A DNA stretch of 64,000 nucleotides from Microbacterium sp. Nx66. GTDB lineage: Bacteria > Actinomycetota > Actinomycetes > Actinomycetales > Microbacteriaceae. Positions 27,522 through 35,243 of this stretch are shown here, piece after piece. Location: the NCBI RefSeq assembly GCF_904066215.1, contig NZ_LR880474.1, positions 1,488,001 to 1,552,000 on the forward strand, given 5' to 3'. A program made the translations under genes and the position numbers. Under the pieces are notes generated by a model. It ran no database searches. It worked only from the letters and a program-made list of their open reading frames with translations, and was not told where the DNA came from. Numbering within the stretch: position 1 is the stretch's first letter; every line of letters starts with the position of its first letter.

Positions 27522-29033
27522 ATGACGGAGACGAAGACACCCTCCACCGACGACCAGACGGTCGACCGCGTGCTGGCGAACGCAGAGAAGCGCTCCGAGG
27601 TGCGCACGTTCGGCGCCGCGCAGGCACTCCAGGACGAAGCGACGGCCGCGCATTCGACGGCCGACGGCGAACAGTGGGACCTCGAAGATCGGCACGCGCT
27701 GCGGCGCGTGGGTGGTCTGTCCACCGAACTCGAGGACGTCACCGAGGTCGAGTACCGCCAGCTCCGGCTGGAGAACGTCGTGCTCGTCGGGGTGTACCCG
27801 CAGGGTGCCCAGGAGGACGCGGAGAATTCGCTGCGCGAACTCGCGGCGCTCGCGGAGACAGCGGGCGCGGTCGTGCTCGACGGCGTGCTGCAGCGCCGCC
27901 CGCACCCGGATGCCGCCACCTACCTCGGGCGAGGCAAGGCCCAGGAGCTGAAGGACATCGTCGCGGCGGTCGGCGCCGACACGGTCATCGCCGACACCGA
28001 GCTGGCGCCCAGCCAGCGACGAGCGCTCGAGGACGTCGTGAAGGTCAAGGTGATCGACCGGACCACTGTGATCCTCGACATCTTCAGCCAGCATGCCAAA
28101 AGCCGGGAGGGCAAGGCCCAGGTCGAGCTCGCACAGCTCGAGTACCTGCTGCCGCGCCTGCGTGGTTGGGGTGAATCGATGAGCCGTCAGGCCGGTGGAC
28201 AGGTCGGCGCCGGCGGCGCCGGTATGGGTTCGCGCGGTCCTGGTGAGACGAAGATCGAGCTCGACCGTCGACGCATCCGGACGAAGATGGCGCTGCTGCG
28301 CAAGCAGATCCGCGACTTCGCCCCGGCACGTGAGGCGAAGCGCGCCGAGCGCAAGCGGAACACGATCCCGTCTGTCGCCATCGCCGGATACACGAACGCC
28401 GGAAAGTCCAGTCTGCTCAATGCGCTGACGAGCGCGGGCGTCCTCGTGGAGAACGCGCTGTTCGCCACCCTCGACGCGACCGTGCGGCGCTCGGAGACCG
28501 AGGACGGCCGCGTGTACACGCTGACCGACACCGTCGGCTTCGTGCGCAACCTGCCGCACCAGCTCGTCGAAGCCTTCCGTTCGACGCTGGAGGAGGTCGG
28601 GGACGCAGACGTCGTCCTCCACGTGGTCGACGGCTCGCACCCCGATCCGGCCGGACAGCTGCAGACCGTGCGTGACGTGATGGGCGACGTCGGTGTGCGT
28701 GACATGCCGGAGCTCGTCGTCTTCAACAAGGCCGATCTGATCCCCGAAGACGAGCGGCTGGTTCTCCGCGGCCTGGAGCCGCGGGCGCACTTCGTGTCGT
28801 CGCGGTCGGGTGAGGGCATCGCCGAACTCCGTGCAGCGATCGAGGAGGCCCTGCCGAAGCCCGCGGTCGAGCTCCACGCCGTGATCCCTTACGACCGTGG
28901 AGACCTTGTCGCCGCGATCCACGAGACCGGGATGCTGCTGTCGGTCGAGCACGAGGAGGCGGGTACCGCCGTCCACGCGCACGTGTCGGAGCGCCTCGCC
29001 GCCGACCTCGCCCCCTTCGTCGTCGCCGACTGA
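27522..29033 (+). CDS. hflX: ribosome-associated GTPase HflX
   Basis: A 503-residue GTPase that binds the 50S subunit and rescues or splits stalled ribosomes. The N-terminal HflX domain contains LVGVYPQGAQEDAENSLREL, YLGRGKAQEL and DNELAPSQRR-like sequence (DTELAPSQRRALED); a glycine-rich linker (MGSRGPGETKIELDRRRI) leads to the G domain with G1 AGYTNAGKSSLLNAL (near 290), G3 DTVGFVRNLP and G4 FNKADL. About 80 extra N-terminal residues precede the core, common in actinobacteria. AGGAAC before ATG is a modest Shine-Dalgarno. tRNA modification by miaA and HflX are often genetically linked, as here. Confidence 0.95.
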   Translation: MTETKTPSTDDQTVDRVLANAEKRSEVRTFGAAQALQDEATAAHSTADGEQWDLEDRHALRRVGGLSTELEDVTEVEYRQLRLENVVLVGVYPQGAQEDAENSLRELAALAETAGAVVLDGVLQRRPHPDAATYLGRGKAQELKDIVAAVGADTVIADTELAPSQRRALEDVVKVKVIDRTTVILDIFSQHAKSREGKAQVELAQLEYLLPRLRGWGESMSRQAGGQVGAGGAGMGSRGPGETKIELDRRRIRTKMALLRKQIRDFAPAREAKRAERKRNTIPSVAIAGYTNAGKSSLLNALTSAGVLVENALFATLDATVRRSETEDGRVYTLTDTVGFVRNLPHQLVEAFRSTLEEVGDADVVLHVVDGSHPDPAGQLQTVRDVMGDVGVRDMPELVVFNKADLIPEDERLVLRGLEPRAHFVSSRSGEGIAELRAAIEEALPKPAVELHAVIPYDRGDLVAAIHETGMLLSVEHEEAGTAVHAHVSERLAADLAPFVVAD

Positions 29034-29042
29034 GGGCGCGGG

Positions 29043-29708
29043 TCAGCGAGCGAGGAACCGCGCCTCGACGGTTGCCGTGAGCACGATATCCTGCGGCTCG
29101 TACTCCATGGCGGGGGCGGCATCGGCCGCGAAGGCGACGGCGCCGCGTGCCTTCCCGAGCGGAGCGCCCGGCGCCGGCGTCGTGGAGGAGAGCAGGCCGG
29201 TGTCAGCGATCTCCACGGGAGTCACCTGGGCGAGACCGAGAGCAGCGGCGTAGGCCTCGGCCCTCGTCACGGCCACGCCGACGGCCTGTGCGGCGACCTC
29301 TCGTTCCACGCGGACGCGGGTCTCCGGGGTGAGATGCCAGTCGACCCAACCGATCTCGACACCGTCCCACGCGGAGATGTCGGAGATCCAGAGGGAAAGC
29401 TCCGAGGCCTCCGCGAAGGTCGCGGTCACGTCGATGCTCGCGTAGTACACCGGGGCGAGACGCTTCCCCTCGGCGTTCCACGGGCGCTCGGCACGCACCG
29501 AGAGTCGCGTGCTGCTCCAGTCGAGGGCGGTGCCGGCATCCACACGTCCCACGATGCTGCTGCGGACGGGTTCGGTCAGACGCAGAACGTGGTCGACGAC
29601 GGTCGCGCGCTCCGGACCCTCTGCGCGCACCGTGACGCGGATGGTCGCCCGTTCCGGCGACAGACGCGCCTCGTGTTCGCCGCGGACGGTGACTGTCACA
29701 TCGCTCAT
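29043..29708 (-). CDS. SIMPL domain (DUF541) protein
   Basis: A 221-residue protein beginning MSDVTVTVRGEHEARLSPERATI, the start of SIMPL/DUF541 proteins, with the repeated VEREVAAQAVGVAVTRAEAYAAALGL helix and the C-terminal strand DIVLTATVEARFLA. No signal peptide or membrane segment is visible, although many relatives are exported. Function in the family is unclear. Converges on hflX with 9 bp between the stops; TAGAGT ends 6 nt before ATG. Confidence 0.85.
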   Translation of the reverse strand: MSDVTVTVRGEHEARLSPERATIRVTVRAEGPERATVVDHVLRLTEPVRSSIVGRVDAGTALDWSSTRLSVRAERPWNAEGKRLAPVYYASIDVTATFAEASELSLWISDISAWDGVEIGWVDWHLTPETRVRVEREVAAQAVGVAVTRAEAYAAALGLAQVTPVEIADTGLLSSTTPAPGAPLGKARGAVAFAADAAPAMEYEPQDIVLTATVEARFLAR

Positions 29709-29714
29709 GGGCCG

Positions 29715-29720
29715 ACTCTA
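29715..29720 (-). promoter_or_regulatory. -10 element of the SIMPL gene
   Basis: TAGAGT on the reverse strand, spacer CGGCCC, then ATG 29708. Confidence 0.55.
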
Positions 29721-29849
29721 CGCGACGGGTATCGGCGGCGGGGAATGGCGGCCGAGGCGCGAACGTTGTAGTCTGAGATGCTCGGGTGCTCGTCGCCCGG
29801 GAGTGACAATTCCACAGTGTGACAGCGGCTCCTTCGAGAGAAGGACCAC

Positions 29850-30219
29850 GGGGCTGATCGGTTTCGACAGCGCCTGTGAATCCACGAGAAGCGGGCCGAG
29901 GATGCAGAGTTATCTCGTAAACGCTCTCTGCAAAACAATAGTTGCCGAAACCAAGCGCAACGACTTCGCCCTCGCTGCCTAAGCGAGCCCGATAGTCCGT
30001 CAGACCGTATGTGATTCCGATACGGATCCTGGCGTCATCTAGGAATCTTGCTGCGTGACGGCGTCTGGACGTCACGTGGGACTCTTCCCAGGCTGGGCTC
30101 GTCGACTTAGGTGTCTGTGACAAAGGTCGGAGCCGAGCAGAACGCTTCCACAGACTGCGCCCGGAGAAGGCGTGGAGACTCAGCGTTGGACGGGGGTTCG
30201 ATTCCCCCCAGCTCCACCA
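29850..30219 (+). ncRNA. ssrA: transfer-messenger RNA (tmRNA)
   Basis: A one-piece tmRNA of about 370 nt for rescue of ribosomes on broken mRNAs. The 5' end GGGGCTGATCGGTTTCGACAG pairs through GGGGCT with AGCTCC at the 3' end, followed by the encoded ACCA. The T arm GGGGGTTCGATTCCCCCC is at 30191-30209. The tag frame and stop lie inside. The 3' part has the expected pseudoknot-rich region. A TAGTCT hexamer at 29769 could be its promoter, which would give a 5' extension removed by processing. Confidence 0.96.
29944..29982 (+). other. ssrA: tmRNA tag-peptide reading frame
   Basis: The tag reads AETKRNDFALAA then TAA, assuming GCC 29944 is the resume codon. The ALAA end is the actinobacterial degradation signal recognised by Clp proteases. 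Confidence 0.85.
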
Positions 30220-30239
30220 GGTCGCTGTCACCAGAAAGG

Positions 30240-30279
30240 AGCCCCGGTGGCTCGGACTCTCGTCCGGGACACCGGGGCT
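30240..30279. terminator. terminator between ssrA and the convergent small gene
   Basis: A 10-bp G/C stem (30240-30249 with 30270-30279) with an inner GGAC/GTCC pairing in the loop. It follows the tmRNA by 20 nt and precedes the reverse gene's stop by 4 nt, so it can serve both strands. Confidence 0.7.
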
Positions 30280-30283
30280 TCTC

Positions 30284-30628
30284 CTATGAGGCCACCCAGC
30301 GGACGCCGTCGGCGTCCGGAGGGAAGCGGTGCGCGGCGTCCGTCTCCAGCTCCTCCATGAGGGGGACGATGACGCTCCACAGCGCCCAGTGCTCTGATGT
30401 CCCCTCTCCGCCCTGGACACGACCCTCCCACCGCGCGGCATTCGGAAGCGCCACGCGCATGCCGAATCGCGAGCCGGCGGGGTCGGCCACCTGAGCAGTC
30501 AACGATCCGGCATCGACCGTCACCTCCGTCAGCTGGAATCCCGAGGGCATGAGGATCGTTCCCCGCGCCCTGGCCCACGCCTCGCGGACTGCTGCCACCA
30601 GCGGCTCCGCAACGACATCGATCGTCAT
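30284..30628 (-). CDS. hypothetical protein
   Basis: A 114-residue soluble protein I do not recognise. It opens MTIDVVAEPLVAAVREAWARARG (a helix), then beta-rich sequence with GFQLTEVTVDAGSLTAQVADP, and ends RFPPDADGVRWVAS. No membrane segment, cysteine pair or known motif. Good AAGGA ribosome binding site seven nt before ATG 30628 and G/C-ending codons support it as real. A short hairpin (30756-30773) lies in the otherwise empty 262 bp upstream (30629-30890). Confidence 0.65.
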   Translation of the reverse strand: MTIDVVAEPLVAAVREAWARARGTILMPSGFQLTEVTVDAGSLTAQVADPAGSRFGMRVALPNAARWEGRVQGGEGTSEHWALWSVIVPLMEELETDAAHRFPPDADGVRWVAS

Positions 30629-30878
30629 GAGAAGTCCTTCCGATCATGAGCGCCGGGCGATGATCGGCGTGACCGGCCATCGACGCTCGCACCTCTCGCA
30701 TCTCGCACGAGTCCCCTGATCCGGCCAGAGTATCGACGTATGCCAGGAGCCGTCTGTCCCCTCTTCGGGGGACGTCACTCAGCGGTGGGCGCTCATACAG
30801 ACATGCTCGCGCTCAGATCCCGGCGGCCATGAACTCCAGAGGACCTGACTGCCTCTGGTGACGGATGGAACGCGGGCC

Positions 30879-30884
30879 TACGAT
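30879..30884 (+). promoter_or_regulatory. -10 element of the first DUF7882-type gene
   Basis: TACGAT, spacer TCGCAC, then ATG 30891. Confidence 0.6.
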
Positions 30885-30890
30885 TCGCAC

Positions 30891-31232
30891 ATGGGGTTCA
30901 TCATGTACGACGGCACGAGCCAGCTCCACATCGAAGACCGAGCGCTCGCGCACCTCAAGGTCGTGATCGCGACGAAGCTCCGACGCAACGAGAGCTTCAC
31001 GGTGTCCTGGACCCACCCCGAGGGAGAGGCCTACGGTCGCTCTACGATCTGGCTGCATCCGGCGATCCCGCTGCGCTTCACGTTCGAAGGTCGGGAGCCG
31101 CCGAAACTGAATCCGCAGTGGATCGAGGATCTGATGCAGTCGGCCAACTCGACTGGGGGGATCCACCTCGTCGACGAGATCGTCCAGGGGTCGACGCCCG
31201 GACGAGACGACAGGAGCCCCGCCTCGTCATGA
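30891..31232 (+). CDS. small Microbacteriaceae-type protein (DUF7882-like), copy 1
   Basis: A 113-residue protein with MGFIMYDGTSQLHIEDRALAHLKVVIATKLRRNESF, then SWTHPEGEAYGRSTIWLHPAIPLRFTF and LNPQWIEDLMQSANSTGGIHLV. It is a clear paralogue of the protein at 33987-34328 (shared IEDRALxHLxxVxxxKLRRxExF and WIExLxxxANxxxGxxLV). I believe the family is catalogued as DUF7882; some members have been annotated as DNA ligase, which nothing here supports. Function unknown. The start is fixed by the family N-terminus and the TACGAT hexamer. The terminator stem begins inside its last codons. Confidence 0.8.
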   Translation: MGFIMYDGTSQLHIEDRALAHLKVVIATKLRRNESFTVSWTHPEGEAYGRSTIWLHPAIPLRFTFEGREPPKLNPQWIEDLMQSANSTGGIHLVDEIVQGSTPGRDDRSPASS

Positions 31233-31245
31233 GGCGGGGCTCCTG
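31211..31245. terminator. terminator overlapping the end of the preceding gene
   Basis: A perfect 15-bp stem (31211-31225 with 31231-31245) and a 5-nt loop. The left arm encodes the last residues of copy 1, and the stop codon straddles the loop and right arm. The reverse gene ends 13 nt beyond, so it may work in both directions. Confidence 0.8.
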
Positions 31246-31257
31246 TGTTCGACAGGC

Positions 31258-31434
31258 TCAGTGCGAGCGGTCCGGATCCTCCGCGAGGACGTCGTCCCCG
31301 TCATCGTCGGACCCATCCGTGGGCGGAACCGTTCGCGGCTCGCCCTTGTTGTCCTCGGCGCCGAGGTTGTCGTTCTCCTCCGGGCCGGGGGAGGGCTCGG
31401 TGCTGATGTCGTTGCGGTCGCTGTCGTTAGCCAT
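31258..31434 (-). CDS. small acidic, probably disordered protein
   Basis: A 58-residue protein rich in Asp, Glu, Pro and Gly (MANDSDRNDISTEPSPGPEEND ... DGSDDDGDDVLAEDPDRSH) with no hydrophobic core. Not recognised. AGGAAAGGAA seven nt before ATG 31434 is a strong ribosome binding site and gives it credibility despite its size. Likely an intrinsically disordered or highly charged stress-type protein, but that is only composition-based. Confidence 0.6.
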   Translation of the reverse strand: MANDSDRNDISTEPSPGPEENDNLGAEDNKGEPRTVPPTDGSDDDGDDVLAEDPDRSH

Positions 31435-31526
31435 GCGCGTTCCTTTCCTCGACGAATACCTCCAGCATGCTCTCTCCGCGGAGAGGAGCCCAGACGCTTG
31501 ACAACGTCGTCGGGATGATGCGCTGC

Positions 31527-32075
31527 TCAGTCCCGGCCTTCGACCAGAAGCAGCCCCTGTTTGGTGTCGGCGACCTTCACCCAGCCGTCGCCGAAGAGGT
31601 ACGTCATGCCGTAGCCGTCCTCGTCGGTGCTCATCGCGTACTGAGGATCCTCCGTGACGTAGACGCCCTGGGCGCTCTCCTCGCTCCGCCAGCCCTCGTC
31701 CTCGAGGCCCTCCCGCGCCCGTTCGGCGTCGGCGGGGGAGAGCGCAGACCAGCCGTACATCTGACCGTGATCGGACGGGACGGTGAAGTCCGCCCAGAAG
31801 CACAGGAGTCCCTCCGAGAGCTCGACGCCGCCGACGCGGAATTCCCGCGGCTCGGCGGTCCACCCGGCTTCGGTGAGGGCGGCGACCGTGCCCTCCGAGA
31901 TCATCGACTCGCACGTCAGCTCATCCGTGGCCGCCGGCGTCGCCGCGGCGTCACCCGCGGCGGATGTGGGCTCCGGCGAGGGCGACGGGTCGGGTGTGCC
32001 GCCGTCAGTACACGCCGTGAGGAGCGCCCCGATCAGTACGAGGCCGGTCAGAGCCGCGAGTCGTCGGGAGTTCAT
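31527..32075 (-). CDS. putative lipoprotein
   Basis: A 182-residue protein with a lipoprotein signal peptide: basic MNSRRLAAL, hydrophobic TGLVLIGALLTAC with lipobox LTAC (Cys22). A Pro/Ser/Ala-rich linker leads to an extracellular domain with two more cysteines (LTCESMI, GLLCFWADF), and DGWVKVADTKQGLLLVEGRD at the end. No named family recognised. It lies 15 bp downstream of the hisN-like gene on the same strand and has GAGG before its ATG, so the two are probably co-transcribed. Confidence 0.82.
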   Translation of the reverse strand: MNSRRLAALTGLVLIGALLTACTDGGTPDPSPSPEPTSAAGDAAATPAATDELTCESMISEGTVAALTEAGWTAEPREFRVGGVELSEGLLCFWADFTVPSDHGQMYGWSALSPADAERAREGLEDEGWRSEESAQGVYVTEDPQYAMSTDEDGYGMTYLFGDGWVKVADTKQGLLLVEGRD

Positions 32076-32090
32076 GGTGCCTCGGAGGTA

Positions 32091-32888
32091 TCAGTCGTGT
32101 AGAAGACGGAGGAAGTCGTCGTGAAGGATGCCGTTGGTGGCGAGCGTCGAGCGCGCCGAGATCGTCTCGGAACCGTCGAAAGCCGTCATGCGCCCACCCG
32201 CCTCGTTGACGATGGCCACGGCGGCGGCGATGTCGTATTCCTTCACATCGAACTCGGCGACGGCTTCCAATCGTCCCTCCGCCAGGAGCATGTACGCATA
32301 GACATCGCCGTACGCCCGATCGCGCCAGACGTGCTCGCTCAGACGCAGCAGGGCGTCCAGCTGCCCGGCGTCGCGCCACTGGGCGATGCTCTGGAAACTC
32401 ACGCTGGCCTCATCCAGCGCCGAGACGGAGGAGGTGGCGAGGCGTCGCTCCGTGCGGTCATCGACGGTCCAGGCGCCGTGTCCCGTCGCCGCCCACCACC
32501 GTCGACCGAGCGCCGGCATGCTGACCACGCCGACCCGTGGCACACCGTCGATCGCGAGAGCGATCATCGTGCCCCACAGCGGGACGCCCCGGAGGAAGTT
32601 CGCCGTGCCGTCGATCGGATCGATGATCCACTGCCGCGCGGTGCTGCCCTGGGCGCCGAACTCCTCGCCGAAGATGCCGTCGTCGGGACGTTCCTCCTCG
32701 AGGAGTCGGCGGATCGCGCGCTCCGTGGCGAGGTCGGCGTCGGTCACGTGGGAGTGATCCGCCTTCGTGGAGATCACCAGATCGGCAGCGTCGAACCGGG
32801 GGAGCGACTGCGCGTCCGCGGCGTCGGCGAGGCGAAGGGCGAGCTGGAGATCGGCGCGCAGGTCAGCGGCGTCGGAAGTGGCGGTCAC
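32091..32888 (-). CDS. hisN: inositol monophosphatase-family protein, likely histidinol-phosphatase
   Basis: A 265-residue Mg-dependent phosphatase of the inositol monophosphatase superfamily. Metal ligands are visible in IFGEEFGAQG (Glu near residue 68) and IDPIDGTANFLRGVP (Asp-Pro-Ile-Asp-Gly-Thr, near 84), and the C-terminal ligand in EYDIAAAVAIVNEAGGRMTAFDG. The sequence (VTDADLATERAIRRLL, VWRDRAYGDVYAYMLLAEGRLEA) fits actinobacterial HisN, which completes histidine synthesis. Start GTG 32888 is supported by TATTCT ending 6 nt upstream and by the family length of about 260. Confidence 0.85.
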   Translation of the reverse strand: MTATSDAADLRADLQLALRLADAADAQSLPRFDAADLVISTKADHSHVTDADLATERAIRRLLEEERPDDGIFGEEFGAQGSTARQWIIDPIDGTANFLRGVPLWGTMIALAIDGVPRVGVVSMPALGRRWWAATGHGAWTVDDRTERRLATSSVSALDEASVSFQSIAQWRDAGQLDALLRLSEHVWRDRAYGDVYAYMLLAEGRLEAVAEFDVKEYDIAAAVAIVNEAGGRMTAFDGSETISARSTLATNGILHDDFLRLLHD

Positions 32889-32894
32889 GCTCTC

Positions 32895-32900
32895 AGAATA
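32895..32900 (-). promoter_or_regulatory. -10 element of the hisN-like gene
   Basis: TATTCT on the reverse strand, spacer GAGAGC, then GTG 32888. It selects the GTG over an ATG 26 codons upstream. Confidence 0.6.
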
Positions 32901-33043
32901 GTCGCCGTCATCGACGCAGCCGCAGAGACCATCGGCCAGGATCGGCGGGCGAAACGCCCGAGCCACGCCCGGGTCGCCGTGGATTTCGTCTCGGCGCCAA
33001 CCGCTGGTAATGTAATTCCTCGGTCGGGGTTATCCCGAGCCAC

Positions 33044-33116
33044 GCACCTCTAGCTCAATCGGCAGAGCAACTGACTCTTAATCAGTGGGTTCAGGGTTCA
33101 AGTCCCTGGGGGTGCA
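33044..33116 (+). tRNA. tRNA-Lys (anticodon CTT)
   Basis: A complete 73-nt cloverleaf: acceptor GCACCTC/GGGGTGC, D arm AGCTCAATCGGCAGAGC, anticodon stem ACTGA/TCAGT with loop CTCTTAA (anticodon CTT at 34-36), T arm CAGGGTTCAAGTCCCTG, discriminator A. CCA is not encoded. Confidence 0.97.
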
Positions 33117-33122
33117 CGGAAC

Positions 33123-33162
33123 AAGCCTCAGAGATCTCGCCATCTCCGAGGCTTTTTCTTTT
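33123..33162 (+). terminator. intrinsic terminator after tRNA-Lys
   Basis: A 13-bp stem with one mismatch (33123-33135 with 33142-33154), six-base loop, followed by TTTTTCTTTT; the best T-tract terminator in the window. Confidence 0.92.
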
Positions 33163-33348
33163 GTCTGTACGAACGAGACGCTCGCTGCATCCACGGTCGC
33201 GTCCATGCCGGCCGCCAGGGTGCTCTTAGCGGGATCGAAACCGCACCTCTGCAGGCTAGGGCAGGAGCCTTTTCGAGCCCGCACGGTGCGTGCGGGTCGA
33301 CCTGCGCGAGAGGGTGGGAAACGTGCGCTCGGGTGGGCGGGTCGCGCG

Positions 33349-33624
33349 TCAGGCGCGACGGACCGACAGCAACTGCCAGCCCTCGGGCACTTTGGCCTCG
33401 ATGCCTGCCATGTCGTCGGCCTCGATCTGCTCGACGCCGTCGATGCGATGGAACGTTCCCGTCGCCTCCATCTTCGCCTCGCCCTTGAGCATGCGCACCG
33501 GGGCGGACGTGAGCGCGTAGCCCGGCTCGCGATGAGCATCGAGCTGCGTGTGGACGTCTTCGAGGGATGTCCCGGTGACGTCGATGGTCATGGATCCTCG
33601 GGGGCGGATGAGAGCGACGAGCAT
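33349..33624 (-). CDS. hypothetical protein
   Basis: A 91-residue soluble protein, not recognised. Sequence: GTSLEDVHTQLDAHREPGYAL, then APVRMLKGEAKMEATGTFHRIDGVEQIEADDMAG and a final KVPEGWQLLSVRRA. It looks like a small beta-rich fold. Start ATG 33624 has TAGACT six nt upstream; an internal ATG at 33591, preceded by GAGGA, is the alternative and would remove 11 residues. No operon partner is clear. Confidence 0.65.
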   Translation of the reverse strand: MLVALIRPRGSMTIDVTGTSLEDVHTQLDAHREPGYALTSAPVRMLKGEAKMEATGTFHRIDGVEQIEADDMAGIEAKVPEGWQLLSVRRA

Positions 33625-33630
33625 CGGTCC

Positions 33631-33636
33631 AGTCTA
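33631..33636 (-). promoter_or_regulatory. -10 element of the 91-residue gene
   Basis: TAGACT on the reverse strand, spacer GGACCG, then ATG 33624. Confidence 0.55.
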
Positions 33637-33653
33637 CGAGCGGGCCGTGCTCC

Positions 33654-33923
33654 TCAGAGATCCCAGTCGAGCGTCGAACGGGCGTCGATGGGGGCATCCT
33701 GCCCCGTGTCCTCGCGGATGAGGTAGACGACCACCCGGGATTGGGCGGTGATGAGCACGCTCGTCAGCGCATCGCCCGTCGCCAAGTCGACGAAGGTCGG
33801 TTGCGAGCGGGCGGCCGCTTCGATCCGAGACATGAGGTCCGCGACGTCCGTGCTGCGAGGCAGGAGGAAGTCGTGCCCATCGATCTCGATGTGCGTCGTC
33901 GTCATTCCCGTATGGTTCCCCAT
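33654..33923 (-). CDS. hypothetical protein
   Basis: An 89-residue protein, family unknown: MTTTHIEIDGHDFLLPRSTDVADLMSRIEAAARSQPTFVDLATGD, then VLITAQSRVVVYLIRED and STLDWDL. The pattern of a short beta strand, helix, and two strands is similar to small Microbacterium proteins that begin with IEIDG-type strands. ATG 33923 is supported by TACCGT six nt upstream; ATG 33905 would drop six residues. It lies 17 bp beyond the next reverse gene's promoter. Confidence 0.65.
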   Translation of the reverse strand: MGNHTGMTTTHIEIDGHDFLLPRSTDVADLMSRIEAAARSQPTFVDLATGDALTSVLITAQSRVVVYLIREDTGQDAPIDARSTLDWDL

Positions 33924-33929
33924 GGCTCC

Positions 33930-33935
33930 ACGGTA
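33930..33935 (-). promoter_or_regulatory. -10 element of the 89-residue gene
   Basis: TACCGT on the reverse strand, spacer GGAGCC, then ATG 33923. Confidence 0.55.
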
Positions 33936-33986
33936 CGAAGGGACAGGACCGATACGAAGGGGGGTTGAACCCGCTCCGTCGGCGTG

Positions 33987-34328
33987 TTAGGAGCGCGTGA
34001 GAGCGCTCTCGCGCTCATCCGGCTGCTGCTGCTCCGCGGGCTCGGGGACGAGATACAGCCCGCTCGGGGCGTTCGCCGTGAATGCGAGAGCCTCGATCCA
34101 GGCGCGGTTCACGCTGGGCTGACGGCTGCCGTGGTACTTGTACACGAGCGAGCTGCCGGCATGGATCCAGACCGTCGTCCGGCCGCCGCCCATGCTGACG
34201 TCGTCCTTCCACGTGAAGCCGAAGGGCTCGCCACGGCGGAGCTTCGCGGTCATGACCAGCTGGATGTGAGTGAGAGCGCGGTCTTCGATATCGACCTTGA
34301 CGCTGTTCTCGTAGATGAACTTGCCCAT
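33987..34328 (-). CDS. small Microbacteriaceae-type protein (DUF7882-like), copy 2
   Basis: A 113-residue paralogue of the protein at 30891-31232: MGKFIYENSVKVDIEDRALTHIQLVMTAKLRRGEPF, TWKDDVSMGGGRTTVWIHAGSSLVYKYHG, NRAWIEALAFTANAPSGLYLVPEP. This copy carries the GGGRTTVWIHxGSSLV stretch that I take as the family norm, whereas copy 1 is more diverged. The C-terminal tail EQQQPDERESALTRS is charged. AAGGGA precedes ATG 34328, so unlike copy 1 it has a normal leader. Function unknown. Confidence 0.82.
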   Translation of the reverse strand: MGKFIYENSVKVDIEDRALTHIQLVMTAKLRRGEPFGFTWKDDVSMGGGRTTVWIHAGSSLVYKYHGSRQPSVNRAWIEALAFTANAPSGLYLVPEPAEQQQPDERESALTRS

Positions 34329-34473
34329 TGCAAGATTCCCTTCTCGCCACGGGAACCTGTGCCAAGAGGCGCGGACGCGATGACCGCTGGTGTGGGGTGT
34401 GCTCAGCGTTTCACACTTCTGCCCGTTCTCCTACCCGACCGGGGTGTCGTGCGTCGTCGCGTGTCTCCCCGTT

Positions 34474-35166
34474 TCAGGCCACCGGATCGAGAAGCGTGGG
34501 ATCGGACGGGTCGACGGTGCGGGTGTTGCTCACCTTGCGGTCCACGACGTGGCCGCGGAGCGTCGCCGCGACGTCGGCGGAGGTGTGATCGAGCATTGCC
34601 AGCGTGTCCAACTTGGTCTGCCCGGTGAGCTTCTCCGGTGTGAGCCAGGCGTCCCACGTGTCGGGGGTCAGGAAGGCGGGCATCCGGTCGTGCACCTCGC
34701 CGCCGGCGTCGCGCGCCTCCCTGGTGACGACGACGAAGCAGCGCACCTTCTCGCCCTCGTGATCCATCGACCAGGTGAGGCCGGCGGCGGCGAGCAGGCC
34801 GTCCCCGTGGAGGAAATGCGGCGTCTTGTGCCCCTTCTCACCTGTCCACTCGAAGTACCCGCGCATCGGGACGAGGCAGCGGGCCGCAGAAAACGCCGGC
34901 GCCCAGAATCCGGCGGCGAGCTTCTCCATCCGTGCATTGATCAGCGGGGCGCGCTGGGGACGGTTGGGGGGACTCTGCCAGTCCCACCGCACGAGTTCGA
35001 GGATGCGGCCCTCACCCCGGTCCCGGACGATGGGGGCGCTCTCGGTGGGCGCGATCGAGTAGGCGCCGTGCCAGGACTTCCACCAGTCCTCCGGTCGGCC
35101 GCCCTCGGCGACGAACTCCCGGATCAGCTCGTCCGTCGTCGCGTCGTTCGCGAATCGTCCGCACAT
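34474..35166 (-). CDS. SRAP family protein (SOS response-associated peptidase, YedK/HMCES)
   Basis: A 230-residue protein that protects abasic sites in single-stranded DNA by forming a DNA-protein crosslink. The reactive Cys2 in MCGRFAN is present, with YSIAPTESAPIVR (Asn/Thr variation of the usual YNIAPTQ), NARMEKL, RCLVPMRGYFEWT with the catalytic Glu, and a His in the EVHDRMPAFL motif. All residues needed for crosslinking are seen. GGGAGG precedes ATG. Neighbours (YbaK-like, MFS) show no link; no LexA box was found in front. Confidence 0.93.
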   Translation of the reverse strand: MCGRFANDATTDELIREFVAEGGRPEDWWKSWHGAYSIAPTESAPIVRDRGEGRILELVRWDWQSPPNRPQRAPLINARMEKLAAGFWAPAFSAARCLVPMRGYFEWTGEKGHKTPHFLHGDGLLAAAGLTWSMDHEGEKVRCFVVVTREARDAGGEVHDRMPAFLTPDTWDAWLTPEKLTGQTKLDTLAMLDHTSADVAATLRGHVVDRKVSNTRTVDPSDPTLLDPVA

Positions 35167-35243
35167 GTCGTCGCCTCCCTGTCGTCGGTCACCCGACCGC
35201 GGCCGGTATCGCCTCCATCATGGGGCATGGCGCGGACATCCGG

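Noticed and set aside
30756-30773. Hairpin GTCCCC-TCTTCG-GGGGAC as a terminator or small RNA
   Set aside because: Short stem with no T-tract and no gene ending in front of it on either strand.
29850-34328. Possible genomic island using ssrA or tRNA-Lys as attachment site
   Set aside because: No integrase gene, no repeated 3' end of either RNA gene and no composition shift in the region; only ordinary small genes.
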